NCBI GenBank assembly: GCA_036491415.1 | Contig: DASXCC010000078.1 | Coordinates: 1 to 25,621 of the forward strand | DNA: 25,621 nucleotides | Direction: 5' to 3' | Source: JAICKN01 sp036491415 | GTDB taxonomy: Bacteria; Acidobacteriota; Terriglobia; Terriglobales; Acidobacteriaceae | In this document: piece by piece, positions 13,077-21,726 of the stretch | How the letters are laid out: every line of letters begins with the position of its first letter | Numbering within the stretch: the stretch's first letter is position 1 | The notes under the pieces: generated by a model | Told to the model about the DNA's origin: nothing | What the model saw: the letters and a program-made list of their open reading frames with translations, nothing else | The model's database searches: none | Position numbers and translations under genes: made by a program

Positions 13077-15602
13077 CTAAAGTTCCTGCACGCTTTTCTG
13101 TAGAGCGTTTGCAATCTGTTGCGGTTCACTTGCCGCGTCGAAACGAATTGGTGCGCCGATCTTTATTTTGATTTGGTATGGCATTCGCGCGAGCTTTCTG
13201 CCTCGCTTCTTCACTTCAAACAGTCCATCAATGCGCATCGGAACCACGGGAATCGCCAAACTTTTCGCCAGTATTCCAATTCCTGCCATAAACGGTCGCA
13301 TCTTCCCGTCGCTGGTGTGATGTCCCTCGGGAAAAACCAGAATGCTGTATCCGCGGTCCACCGATTCTCCCGCGTAAGCAAAGCTGTCACGAAACCCGGC
13401 TGCTCGGGGTAATGGAAATATATTGAGCAGGGAAACCCCGAAGGCCCATTCGATTCGCATGAAAATCCTTTTGAAGAAATGAGTCTTCGGATCGGGCGTT
13501 CGCAGAATTTCCAATGCTTCTCCCCCGGCGGCTGTCGCTAGCTTGTGGCGAAATTGCGCCGGAAGCGCTGTCTGGATAAATCCCACATCCACATCGTCGA
13601 CGTGGTTCGAAACCACCAGTACCGGGCCTTTGACGTCTTTTAAATTCTCGCGGCCCTCAACCCTCGGCCAGCCCAGCAACAGCATCGCCGGGCGCATCAA
13701 TAAATAATGGGCCAGCAATCGCGCCCAGGTAGTCGGCCACCGCTGCACCCACGCTGGATAGTGATAACGTACTCGCGGCGCCGTTCCTCCGCGCAGTAAA
13801 TTTTCCAGATCGCTGACTGTATTGAGCGACGAAAATTTTGTCTCGCTCAAATCCACCTGGTACCGATCTTCAAGCGCGCCGAGTAATTCCATCCGGTCGA
13901 GCGAACTGAGGTTCAAATCTGAATCCAGGTTTGCCTCGCCGGATAAATTCTCCGTCCCGCGTTTCGAAATTCGTCCAATCAATTCCGCCAGCGGGCTATC
14001 ACTGGCTTTGTGCGTACCACCGGTCATTTGCGCGGTAACGATTCGTGCAATCTCTGCTCGCTTGGGCTTTTGTGTGGATGTCCGCGGAAAATCTTCCTCG
14101 GGCCAGACAAACCACCGTCGCATCCTCTGATATTCCGCCAGCGATTCATTCGCTTTCCGGACAATCTGCTCCGCATCATCATTCGGACTCCGCAAAATCA
14201 ACACCGCGCAGGCCTCAGCGTTTCCGCCAGCTTCCACCGCAACCACGGCGCAATCCTTCACCTCCAACTGCTTGCGCAGCGCCGCCTCCAAATCCTCGGG
14301 ATACACATTCATCCCGGCCGAGGTCACGATTACGTCTTTCTTGCGATCCTTGAAATATAAATTCCCCTCCGCATCCAGTTCGCCGATGTCGCCTGTATGA
14401 AACCATCCTTCCTCTCCCGACGCGGAATGCAGGTCATTCCCCTTTAACACCGTCGAAGCGACTCCGCCGCCGCGCACCAGAATTTCTCCGTCCGGCGCCA
14501 GTTTTACATCGCGCCCTTCCAGGACTTTTCCAATCGACCCTTTTCCCAACTTGAACGGATGATTCACGCTGATCAGCGAAGTGGTCTCCGTAAGTCCATA
14601 ACCCTGGATCACCGCGAAACCCAATCGTCCCCAGAACAATTCCGTGTTCCCGTCCAGCGCCGCGCCGCCCGAAATAAACGCCCAGAATTTCCATCCGAAC
14701 CGCCGATGGACCTTGCGGAAGACCCACCATCGCTTAAAAAAATGTTTTCCCTCGGCCCCATCAAATCTCCGCTGAAACGCCGCCAGCTTTCCTTCATCTT
14801 GCAAATCGCGCTGAATTTTTTCTTTGAGCGATTGCAGAACGCGCGGCACGGAAACCAGCACTGAAACTCTTTCGCGCTTAATAGTCCCCAGAATCTCCGC
14901 CGGCTTCAGCGTGTCTTGAAACACAACCGTCCCGCCCATGATCTGCGGCAGAAACATGCCCAGGAATTGTCCGAAAACATGGCTGAGTGGCAATAAATTC
15001 AAGAACCGTACGGGATGTACGAATCGCTCATACTTCAGATATTTCTGGATTTCTCTTTCCAACGGAGCGATGTTGCTGAGCACATTCCCGTGAGTAATCA
15101 CCACGCCCTTCGGCTCCGCCGTTGTTCCGGAAGTAAAAACAATTTCCAGAACATCTTCTCGAGTAACCGCAGCAGTTGCATACGCTGCAGAAGAATGCCT
15201 TGTCAGGCTCTGTTTGAATTCCTCGAACGTCATCGACGCTGCATTCGCGAAAACTGCAGCATGCGCTCTTGAGCAAACCACAAGATTTGCATTCGTCTGC
15301 TGATGCACGCGGACCGCAAAATCATCTGCCGCTGCATCATCCATCGGCACAACTACAACCCCTCGCAAGGCGCAACCAAAAAATGCCGCAACCCATTCCG
15401 CGGAACTCGATCCCCACACCAGCACCCGTGCGCCTTTCTCAATTCCGCGCGCTTCCAGCTCCCGCGCGAACCGGAACGCACACTCCGCCACGCGCTTATA
15501 CGACCAACGCACAGAGCGATACCCACTCCGCTGCACGTAGGCGCACTCCCGCCCTCGTTCTAAAAAGTTGGAAAGATATTCCGCAACGGAACTACGCGCC
15601 AT
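13077..15602 (-). CDS. Acyl-AMP ligase / acyl carrier / glycerolipid acyltransferase fusion
   Basis: An 841-aa three-module protein. (1) Residues 1-525: AMP-forming acyl ligase with VFTSGTTAEPKG (155-166), GYGLTETTS (334-342), GWFHTGDIGELD (399-410) and KDRKKDVIVTSAGMN (418-432). (2) Residues 535-605: an acyl-carrier-like domain with LSSLDRMELLGALE, where Ser567 is the likely phosphopantetheine site. (3) Residues 615-841: a PlsC-type acyltransferase with NHVDDVD (H-x4-D, 666-672) and FPEGHHTSDG (757-766). The order suggests activation of a free fatty acid, loading on the internal carrier and transfer to a lysolipid at the inner membrane, as an Aas-like recycling enzyme. The direct substrates are inferred. 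It starts 9 bases after the LysR gene, with AAAGG before the ATG. Confidence 0.9.
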   Translation of the reverse strand: MARSSVAEYLSNFLERGRECAYVQRSGYRSVRWSYKRVAECAFRFARELEARGIEKGARVLVWGSSSAEWVAAFFGCALRGVVVVPMDDAAADDFAVRVHQQTNANLVVCSRAHAAVFANAASMTFEEFKQSLTRHSSAAYATAAVTREDVLEIVFTSGTTAEPKGVVITHGNVLSNIAPLEREIQKYLKYERFVHPVRFLNLLPLSHVFGQFLGMFLPQIMGGTVVFQDTLKPAEILGTIKRERVSVLVSVPRVLQSLKEKIQRDLQDEGKLAAFQRRFDGAEGKHFFKRWWVFRKVHRRFGWKFWAFISGGAALDGNTELFWGRLGFAVIQGYGLTETTSLISVNHPFKLGKGSIGKVLEGRDVKLAPDGEILVRGGGVASTVLKGNDLHSASGEEGWFHTGDIGELDAEGNLYFKDRKKDVIVTSAGMNVYPEDLEAALRKQLEVKDCAVVAVEAGGNAEACAVLILRSPNDDAEQIVRKANESLAEYQRMRRWFVWPEEDFPRTSTQKPKRAEIARIVTAQMTGGTHKASDSPLAELIGRISKRGTENLSGEANLDSDLNLSSLDRMELLGALEDRYQVDLSETKFSSLNTVSDLENLLRGGTAPRVRYHYPAWVQRWPTTWARLLAHYLLMRPAMLLLGWPRVEGRENLKDVKGPVLVVSNHVDDVDVGFIQTALPAQFRHKLATAAGGEALEILRTPDPKTHFFKRIFMRIEWAFGVSLLNIFPLPRAAGFRDSFAYAGESVDRGYSILVFPEGHHTSDGKMRPFMAGIGILAKSLAIPVVPMRIDGLFEVKKRGRKLARMPYQIKIKIGAPIRFDAASEPQQIANALQKSVQEL

Positions 15603-15611
15603 CCTTTAATA

Positions 15612-16526
15612 CTAAGCTGGAATGCGCGCCTGCTTCGGAGAAGAATTAGAAAGAAGATCCAGGAACTCCGCCAGGTATTCGGGCGTGGGCTGGTTACGCA
15701 GCGTCACTGCATACCAATGTCGTCGCACCGCCTTGCTGTTCATCCGATGGATGGCCACTTTCCCTGCCTCTGCATACGGTGCCACCGACCACCGCGCAAG
15801 CAAGCCTATGCCGGTTCCAGCGGCCGCCATTTCGATGATGGCTTCCGTGAGCGGGACTTCGATCACGCGTTGCGGCTCGATACCCGCAGGTCGAAGGATT
15901 TTGCAAAGGAACGTGCTCTCTTCGCGCGGCGGATAAATTAAAATCGTTTCTTCTGCCAGATCGCTCGGCTGCACGTGACCGTCGGACGCAAGCCGGTGTT
16001 TCGGCGCCATCACCAGCACCATTTCATCCTCAAACATCGGTGTGAGTCGCAGACTTTTATTTTTCGGCGGGTCGGCCATAATCGCCACATCCAATTGCCC
16101 GTCGAGTAATGCCTGTGCCGGATAGCGCGTTGCGGCCGCATCAATATTCACTTCCACCTTGGAAAATTTGTGATGGAATTTTTTTAAAATCGGCGGCAAC
16201 CAGTGATAGCACGTATAACACTCCGTGCTTAAGCGAATCACTCCGCGGCTGTCCCCGTTCATCCCTTCAATTTGTGCCTCGGCGTTTTTTAATTCTTCCA
16301 ACACGCGCTTTGCGGAAATCAGCAGCCTGTCCCCCGCGCGGGTTAAGACCATGCGTTTTCCCAAACGCAAAAACAACGCCGTGCCCAGGCGCTCTTCCGC
16401 GTCGCGCAATTGATGGCTCAAAGCCGACTGGGTTACGTGCAACATCTTTCCGGCTTCGGTCACGCTTCCTGCTTCCGCCACTGCTGCAAGCAACTTCAAA
16501 TGCCGTACTTCCAGACGCACATTCAT
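15612..16526 (-). CDS. LysR family transcriptional regulator (MetR-like)
   Basis: About 304 aa from ATG 16524-16526, which precedes the typical RLEVRHLKLLAAVAEAGS opening; the frame extends to 16565 but adds an atypical leader. The winged helix-turn-helix lies at residues 5-65 (LHVTQSALSHQLRDAEERLG). The effector domain starts near 90 and has GVIRLSTECYTCYHWLPPIL, a signature shared with MetR-type regulators of methionine and one-carbon genes. It is the first gene of a two-gene unit with the acyl ligase fusion and is divergent from the secreted protein at 16632. Two abutting TTCATGAA palindromes just upstream are likely sites for self-regulation. The ligand is unknown. Confidence 0.9.
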   Translation of the reverse strand: MNVRLEVRHLKLLAAVAEAGSVTEAGKMLHVTQSALSHQLRDAEERLGTALFLRLGKRMVLTRAGDRLLISAKRVLEELKNAEAQIEGMNGDSRGVIRLSTECYTCYHWLPPILKKFHHKFSKVEVNIDAAATRYPAQALLDGQLDVAIMADPPKNKSLRLTPMFEDEMVLVMAPKHRLASDGHVQPSDLAEETILIYPPREESTFLCKILRPAGIEPQRVIEVPLTEAIIEMAAAGTGIGLLARWSVAPYAEAGKVAIHRMNSKAVRRHWYAVTLRNQPTPEYLAEFLDLLSNSSPKQARIPA

Positions 16527-16538
16527 GGCATGAGCATA

Positions 16539-16556
16539 ATTCATGAATTTCATGAA
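16539..16556. promoter_or_regulatory. Candidate LysR operator (double TTCATGAA)
   Basis: Two TTCATGAA palindromes (16540-16547 and 16549-16556) are separated by one T, forming a near-perfect 17-base dyad in the divergent LysR/secreted-protein region, 13 bases upstream of the LysR start. E. coli MetR recognises TGAA-N5-TTCA, so the half-sites match while the spacing differs. Confidence 0.5.
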
Positions 16557-16631
16557 AACAAACAATAAAACTCATAGATAAAATTAACGTCCAATCTCGT
16601 ATGCAACCAGGAAGTTGCATGGGAGAGGTTT

Positions 16632-17057
16632 ATGACTCGGCTTTTCGCACGTTTCGCAACTCAACTCGTTGTCATTGTTTTGTTATTTACGCAATTTGGA
16701 GTTTCACAAATAACAAAAACGATGAATGTACATGTGCCATTTAGTTTTTCTGCCGGAGGGAAAACTTTTGCGGCTGGAAATTACCGGGTCCGTTCTATCG
16801 GACGAGATCGTATCGCGCTCGAGGATTTCCAATCACATCTCCTCGCGTACGCCATGACCAGCAACGTTTTCAGCCGGGAGATTCCTCGCGGGGCCAGCGT
16901 TGAATTTCTTCAGAGCGGAGAAAAATACACGCTCATTCGCATCTGGAATGCGAATGATTCTGTGGGACACGAATTGCCACAAACCAAATCACTCCATGTT
17001 TCGTCTAAAGGCGAACTTGCAGCAAAAATCATTCGCATGAAGGGCACGCCGCAATAA
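16632..17057 (+). CDS. Small secreted protein of unknown function
   Basis: A 141-aa protein with a signal peptide at about residues 1-26 (LVVIVLLFTQFGVSQ). The mature part is short beta strands with a VHVPFSFSAGGKTFAAGNYRV opening, which I recognise from many acidobacterial secreted proteins of unknown role. GAGAGG lies 3 to 8 bases before the ATG. It is divergent from the LysR regulator and shares its upstream region, including the double TTCATGAA site, so it may be a target. No catalytic motif or cysteine pair is seen. Confidence 0.8.
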   Translation: MTRLFARFATQLVVIVLLFTQFGVSQITKTMNVHVPFSFSAGGKTFAAGNYRVRSIGRDRIALEDFQSHLLAYAMTSNVFSREIPRGASVEFLQSGEKYTLIRIWNANDSVGHELPQTKSLHVSSKGELAAKIIRMKGTPQ

Positions 17058-17122
17058 CTAGACGCGATTGGAATGTTAATGATGAGCAAATAGTGATGGG
17101 CAAATTGAGCAAATACAAATAA

Positions 17123-17650
17123 ATGATGAGCGAGATCAAATCCAGCAACCAAGGCAGCGTGCACGAGGTCGTTCGCTCGGCACATCGCGAGCTTACCGAA
17201 CTCATGCGGCAGCGCGCCGGAATCATGGCGCGGATCGGTACTATTAAAAAAACTCTGTCCGGGCTTGCGCAAATTTTCGGCGAGTCCGTGCTCGATGACG
17301 ATCTGCTCGAACTCCTCGATCTCGCTCCGAGCAAAAGAACGCCCGGCCTCACGCGAGCGTGCCGTGAAGTTCTCATGTCGTCTCCGGAGCCGCGCACCGC
17401 GGAAGGAATCTGTGAAATTCTCGAGAGCAATTATGCGGAAGTCTGGCAGCGGCAAAAAAATCCCATCGCCTCTGTCACCACGGTGCTCAATCGCCTGGTC
17501 GAATATTCCGAAGCCAGTTCGGACTGGAATGAAAAACGCAAACGCGTGTGGAAGTGGAGCGCGGTGGCGGAGAAGAATTCTTCTCTTCTTAGTAATAATG
17601 ATGAGGACGACGATCTGACTTCGCCGCCAACATACAAAAACTCGTTCTGA
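17123..17650 (+). CDS. Coiled-coil / winged-helix-like protein of unknown function
   Basis: A 175-aa protein. Residues 12-55 are a predicted helical coiled-coil segment (VRSAHRELTELMRQRAGIMARIGTIKKTLSGLAQIF). Residues about 72-145 look like a winged helix: LTRACREVLMSSPEPRTAEGICEILESN, then NPIASVTTVLNRLVEYSEA and a basic wing, KRKRVWKW. The C-terminus is acidic and disordered (NNDEDDDLTS). This combination suggests a DNA-binding protein that dimerises through the coil; the fold is inferred from motif shape. The start may be either of two adjacent ATGs (17123 or 17126); no ribosome binding site is obvious. It lies 65 bases after the secreted protein gene. Confidence 0.7.
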   Translation: MMSEIKSSNQGSVHEVVRSAHRELTELMRQRAGIMARIGTIKKTLSGLAQIFGESVLDDDLLELLDLAPSKRTPGLTRACREVLMSSPEPRTAEGICEILESNYAEVWQRQKNPIASVTTVLNRLVEYSEASSDWNEKRKRVWKWSAVAEKNSSLLSNNDEDDDLTSPPTYKNSF

Positions 17651-17689
17651 TAATAGATGTCGCCTGTACGTTCTCTATTTCGCGCTGCA

Positions 17690-17738
17690 TCTAAATCCAT
17701 GTAATCCATAACCATCAAATCCATAACAATCAAAAACC
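17690..17738. repeat. Degenerate AATCCATAACCATC repeat tract
   Basis: Three to four imperfect copies of an AATCCATAACmATC-like unit lie in the gap after the winged-helix gene. It is low-complexity and non-coding, in the same style as the pyrimidine repeats at 4538-4665. Confidence 0.5.
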
Positions 17739-17849
17739 CACACCGAACGATTTCACCGCAGTCCTCCTCCTCGCATCCCTTTTTTCCACCTCCAAGATCC
17801 CTTAAGTCTTTTTGAATCAATCCCGCGGATGTCTGTGCAAATTAAGGTC

Positions 17850-17877
17850 TTGCGCTATGTCAGGCTTTTTGTAAAAT
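17850..17877 (+). promoter_or_regulatory. Candidate sigma70 promoter for the TPR gene leader
   Basis: A -35 box TTGCGC (17850-17855) and a -10 box TAAAAT (17872-17877) are spaced by 16 bases. Transcription would begin near 17885 and give a leader of about 450 bases before the large TPR gene. Confidence 0.45.
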
Positions 17878-17909
17878 GCGGCGGTCACATAAATCCAAAA
17901 TTCATCGTG

Positions 17910-17939
17910 CCTTGAGCTCATGGAAATTTGAGCTTGAGG
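17910..17939 (+). other. Leader hairpin
   Basis: CCTTGAGCTCA (17910-17920) pairs with TGAGCTTGAGG (17929-17939): 11 pairs including two G-U, around an 8-base loop. It lies shortly after the candidate promoter and 41 bases before the small open frame. It is not followed by a T-run. Confidence 0.5.
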
Positions 17940-17980
17940 GCGGATTCATTCGCAAACCCCGAGGCGGAGGATCAAATCGT

Positions 17981-18076
17981 ATGAGCATTATGGCGTGGCA
18001 TATTATGCGTAGGCTTCCCAAGCCGGTGTTGTGTGCTTTATCAGTTTTTGCATTAGTTGTAATTGCTCGGGCTTAA
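17981..18076 (+). CDS. Possible 31-aa membrane peptide / upstream ORF
   Basis: A 31-codon frame starting ATG 17981 and ending TAA 18074-18076. GCGGAGG lies about 10 bases before the ATG, a better ribosome binding site than the one before the large downstream gene. The peptide has a basic start (HIMRRLPK) and one hydrophobic helix (VLCALSVFALVVIA), as in a small single-pass membrane peptide or a truncated signal sequence. It sits in the leader of the TPR gene, 258 bases before its start. It could be a regulatory leader peptide, a genuine small protein or chance. No homologue is recognised. Confidence 0.35.
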   Translation: MSIMAWHIMRRLPKPVLCALSVFALVVIARA

Positions 18077-18334
18077 TCCCGCGAAAACCTGCAAAACCCA
18101 AAGCAATCCCAACGCGAATAGGTAAATTCCTCGTCTCACAGGTAACGCGGTCGTACACTCCCTTTCGGTAACCCTTAGTAACCATACGAATCTGGCCGCG
18201 CAGTCGTACAATCACCCTTGTCCGAAAGACCATTTCGCGGCAATGTCCCCGCATCGCCGGATGGTGAACACGTGAGCGAAGCTTCAGTACGGAGCAATCC
18301 CAGGGCACACGAGTAAGCGGACTTCGGCACTCAT
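18077..18334 (+). other. Leader region of the TPR gene without clear gene
   Basis: Between the small open frame and the TPR gene there is no convincing plus-strand gene. The sequence has short repeated words (GTCGTACA near 18148 and 18205, GGTAACC-like words near 18165-18183) that could pair in RNA. I could not match it to a riboswitch class I know. A 112-codon frame exists on the opposite strand but lacks a ribosome binding site or recognisable domains. Confidence 0.35.
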
Positions 18335-21300
18335 ATGGCATTTGGTTTTGGGTTCAATAAACAAAAGGCACTAAGCGCCGCTGAGAAGTTCGTTCAGCAA
18401 GGCAAGCTGCAGAACGCCATTGCTGAATATGAAAAAGTCATCAAGGCCGATCCCAAGGACCTTACCGTCACCAACACCATTGGCGACCTCTACGCTCGCA
18501 TCGGCGAAAATGAAAAGGCTGTGGACTGCTTCAAAGGCGTCGGCGATGCCTACGCTACGCAGGGATTCACAGTCAAAGCCATCGCAATGTACAAAAAGCT
18601 CAGCAAGATCAAGTCATCCTTGGAGAGCACATTGCGTCTTGCGGAACTCTATACGCAGCAAGGCTTGTTCAATGACGCCCGAGCACAATATCTGCAGGTT
18701 GCCGAAGAATTTTTGAAGGCCGGGGAACTGGAACAGGCCGTCCGCATTTTCCAGAAGACGCTGGAAATGGATCCCGACAACACCCCCATGCGCATGAAGC
18801 TGGCCGATGTCTATATACGCCTGGGCAAGAAAAATGAAGCCTGGCAAATTTTTGCCGCCGCAGCGGAAAGTCTCCGCGCTAAAGGTTCACTCGATCAAGC
18901 AGAAGAAATTTTAAATAAAATGCTGAAGATGGACCCCACGAACAGCTATGCGCTGTTGCTGCGGGGCCGTACGGCATTTGACGCCGGCGATCTCGACACC
19001 GCTATTGAGAACCTGGAAAAAGTTCCTGATCTTGATTCCAACGTCGAAGGTCTCCGCACTTTATTGCAAGCCTATTTGCAAACCGGCCGCTTGCCGGATG
19101 CGGGCAATCTTGCTCCGAAACTTTTGACCGTTCATGGCGACACGGGTGCGATCCTCATCTATGCTGAAACTCTGGTTTCCGCTGCGCAGTTTGAAGCTGC
19201 ATTGCAGGTGTATGACGAATACTCCGATCGTTTGCTTGCCGCCGATCCCGCGAAAGTTCTGGACAGCCTGCACAGCATCATCGGTCACGTCCGCGATAAC
19301 ACGGCGGCCCTCGAATCGCTGATTCACCTCTTTAATAAAGCTGGCGAAAATACTCACGTCACCGAAGTTTACGAATTGCTGGCCCATGCCTATGTGCAGG
19401 CCGGCGAACTTGACCGCGCTCGTGAGTATTATCAGAAGCTTGCCCAGCTCGAACCGCAAAACGCGCTGCACATGCAAAACCTGCAGCAAGTGGTTACTAA
19501 GGGGGGCGGCAGTTCATCGACCCGTCTTATTACTGCGGAAGAAGGCGCGATGCTCGTGGAGGAACTCGAAGCCGCGGCCCCTTTCATCGAGCAGCGTTAC
19601 TCGAACGATATCGCGCTTTCTGTTCGCGCCGCATTGACCGACGCCGAACTTTTCGTTTCCTATAACATGCCTGAAAAGGCAATGACGCCGCTGCTTTCCG
19701 CCTTGCCGCAGGCCCCGCGCGATATGCGATTGAATCAACGCCTCGCAGCGTTGCACACGCGCGCCAGCCGCTTTGCAGAAGGTGCTGTCTGCTGCCGTAT
19801 TCTCGAAAGTCTTTATCACGATGCCGGTCATCCGGACGAAGCTTCGCGTTACGGCGAACTTGCCGTCAAATACGAAGAACGCGCTACGGTTCCTGCCCAG
19901 TCTGAAGGCGAGGCTCCGAGTGTTCCCGCTTGGCCGACCGCTCAACCTGCGGCGCCCATTGTTGCGACCCCGGCTCCAACACCTGTACAGGCGCCAGTTT
20001 TTGCCGCACCTGCTGCCACGCCTGCCCCTCCTGTTGGATTGTCGTTTGCTGCGCCGGCAGCCTCCGCTGCTCCCGCCGTCAACGACTTCCAAATTGAAGG
20101 AACTCCTGCGGCCGCTGAAAACGAAATTGATATCTCTGCGGAATGGGAAGATTCACACGAAATCGCCGATCCGGCGCCGTCGTTTGCCCCTGCTGCCGAG
20201 GCCCCTGCACCTACATTCGCTGTGGCCGCTCAAGCTCCTGTAGCGGCTGCGCCTTTGGCAGTGGATACTGAAGCGATTGCGCAAGTGGTCGAAGAAGTTC
20301 GCTTCTACCTTGCGAATGGCATGGTGGAGGAAGCTCGCGGATCACTGAGCAAACTGGAAGCTCTGCGTGCCGACAAAACCATTCTCGCGACATTGCGCAT
20401 AGAAATTGCCGCCGCGCAAATCGCGCATCCTCGCCAGGAACCACCGGCGATTGAAGAAGTCTCCGTCGCGTTCTCTACGCCTGAACCGGAAGTTGTATCC
20501 GTGCCCACGCCGGCTCCGGCTTCCGCGCCAACTCCAATACAAGTACAAGAAATTTCCGTTATGCCTGCGCCGCAAGCTGCGCCAGAGCCGCAATTCGAAG
20601 TGGCCGCTGCGAACAATGCTACTGCGAACCATGCCGCCGCAAACTTCGGCGGGTTGGGTGACTTCGTTTCGCAACTCGAATCATCCCTTGGAAAAGATTT
20701 GCCTGCGGCTTCCGCTGAACCTGTGGCCGCTGCTTCCGTCGCGCAGCCTGCTCCGGTTCCTGAACCACAAGTCATTCCGGAACCTGTCATTCATGTTCCA
20801 GTTGCTGAATCTCCTGCAGCTGCGCCACAAGCTGCGCCCGAACCCGTTGCTGAAGTGCCGACGCCAGCTCCACGTCCCGCAGCGGTAGCAGCTCCAAAAG
20901 AAAAGATCAAAGAAACACCTGCAGCCGCGAATGCTCTTGGAGACTTTGTCTCCGATCTCGAACGCTCTCTGGGAGAAGACTTCTTCCCGCCAGCCGCTCC
21001 AGAAGCTCCGGCTCCAAAAGCTCCGGCAACGCCCGCAGCGCAGCCCTGGCCCACCACGCCGGCCGCAGCCGCAAAAGCCGAGCCCCAATCAGAACAGCAG
21101 CCTCAACATGTTGTCGCGCAGCCTGCCGCGATACCCGCAGCTGTTGCGCAGCCCGCACCCGTCGCGATGGCCGCCGCTGCTTCATCCCACGATTCCGTCA
21201 TATCAAGATCGTCGGCTCCCATCCAGCCCCATGTCGCGCCAGTTGCATCTGATGCAGGGGTGGATTTGGCTGACATGTTCGGCGAACTCAAACAGGAACT

Positions 21301-21706
21301 TGAGCAAGACTCCGCGAATGCTGACGAAGATCCCGAGACGCACTACAACCTCGGCGTCGCCTTCCGCGAAATGGGACTGCTCGATGAAGCTATCGGCGAA
21401 CTCCAGAAAGTTTGCGCCGCTGTCGATCGCGGTCACGTTTTCCCGCAGCTCATGCAAACCTACACCTGGCTAGCGCAGTGCTTCCTCGACAAAGGAGTCC
21501 CGGAAGCCGCGATTCGCTGGTACGAACAGGCGTTAATGATTCCTAATCTTGATCAGGAAACAAAAACTGCGTTGCATTACGAGCTGGCTTCCGCGCACGA
21601 TGCGGCCCAGAACAAACCTGCCGCCCTCCAGCACTTCATGGAAGTCTATGGAAAAAACATTGACTATCGTGATGTCGCCGAGCGCATCAAGGCCTTAAAG
21701 TCGTAA
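18335..21706 (+). CDS. Large TPR scaffold protein with Ala/Pro-rich linker
   Basis: A 1123-aa protein without signal peptide or membrane helix, so probably cytoplasmic. Residues about 10-390 are a run of TPR-like helix pairs (AEKFVQQGKLQNAIAEYEKVIKADP and similar). Residues 390-530 are helical. Residues 530-985 are a long Ala/Pro-rich, probably disordered linker. The C-terminus (about 1000-1115) returns to TPRs with ETHYNLGVAFREMGLLDEAI. Inside the linker two LGDFV-type amphipathic motifs and one DLADMFGELKQELE motif stand out. Similar motif-plus-TPR endings occur in Geobacter and other deltaproteobacterial TPR proteins. A scaffold role is inferred; the partner is unknown. No good ribosome binding site precedes the ATG. 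Confidence 0.85.
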   Translation: MAFGFGFNKQKALSAAEKFVQQGKLQNAIAEYEKVIKADPKDLTVTNTIGDLYARIGENEKAVDCFKGVGDAYATQGFTVKAIAMYKKLSKIKSSLESTLRLAELYTQQGLFNDARAQYLQVAEEFLKAGELEQAVRIFQKTLEMDPDNTPMRMKLADVYIRLGKKNEAWQIFAAAAESLRAKGSLDQAEEILNKMLKMDPTNSYALLLRGRTAFDAGDLDTAIENLEKVPDLDSNVEGLRTLLQAYLQTGRLPDAGNLAPKLLTVHGDTGAILIYAETLVSAAQFEAALQVYDEYSDRLLAADPAKVLDSLHSIIGHVRDNTAALESLIHLFNKAGENTHVTEVYELLAHAYVQAGELDRAREYYQKLAQLEPQNALHMQNLQQVVTKGGGSSSTRLITAEEGAMLVEELEAAAPFIEQRYSNDIALSVRAALTDAELFVSYNMPEKAMTPLLSALPQAPRDMRLNQRLAALHTRASRFAEGAVCCRILESLYHDAGHPDEASRYGELAVKYEERATVPAQSEGEAPSVPAWPTAQPAAPIVATPAPTPVQAPVFAAPAATPAPPVGLSFAAPAASAAPAVNDFQIEGTPAAAENEIDISAEWEDSHEIADPAPSFAPAAEAPAPTFAVAAQAPVAAAPLAVDTEAIAQVVEEVRFYLANGMVEEARGSLSKLEALRADKTILATLRIEIAAAQIAHPRQEPPAIEEVSVAFSTPEPEVVSVPTPAPASAPTPIQVQEISVMPAPQAAPEPQFEVAAANNATANHAAANFGGLGDFVSQLESSLGKDLPAASAEPVAAASVAQPAPVPEPQVIPEPVIHVPVAESPAAAPQAAPEPVAEVPTPAPRPAAVAAPKEKIKETPAAANALGDFVSDLERSLGEDFFPPAAPEAPAPKAPATPAAQPWPTTPAAAAKAEPQSEQQPQHVVAQPAAIPAAVAQPAPVAMAAAASSHDSVISRSSAPIQPHVAPVASDAGVDLADMFGELKQELEQDSANADEDPETHYNLGVAFREMGLLDEAIGELQKVCAAVDRGHVFPQLMQTYTWLAQCFLDKGVPEAAIRWYEQALMIPNLDQETKTALHYELASAHDAAQNKPAALQHFMEVYGKNIDYRDVAERIKALKS

Positions 21707-21726
21707 TATAGCCCAATGCGTTGTAC

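Noticed and set aside
17880..17980. Cyclic-di-GMP or other known riboswitch in the TPR leader
   Set aside because: A CGCAAACCCC word and a hairpin looked suggestive, but the other conserved GEMM elements are missing and no other class fits.
18003..18341. A 112-codon minus-strand frame in the TPR gene leader
   Set aside because: It lies opposite the candidate leader and small ORF, has no ribosome binding site and no recognisable domain. A conserved homologue would be needed to revive it.
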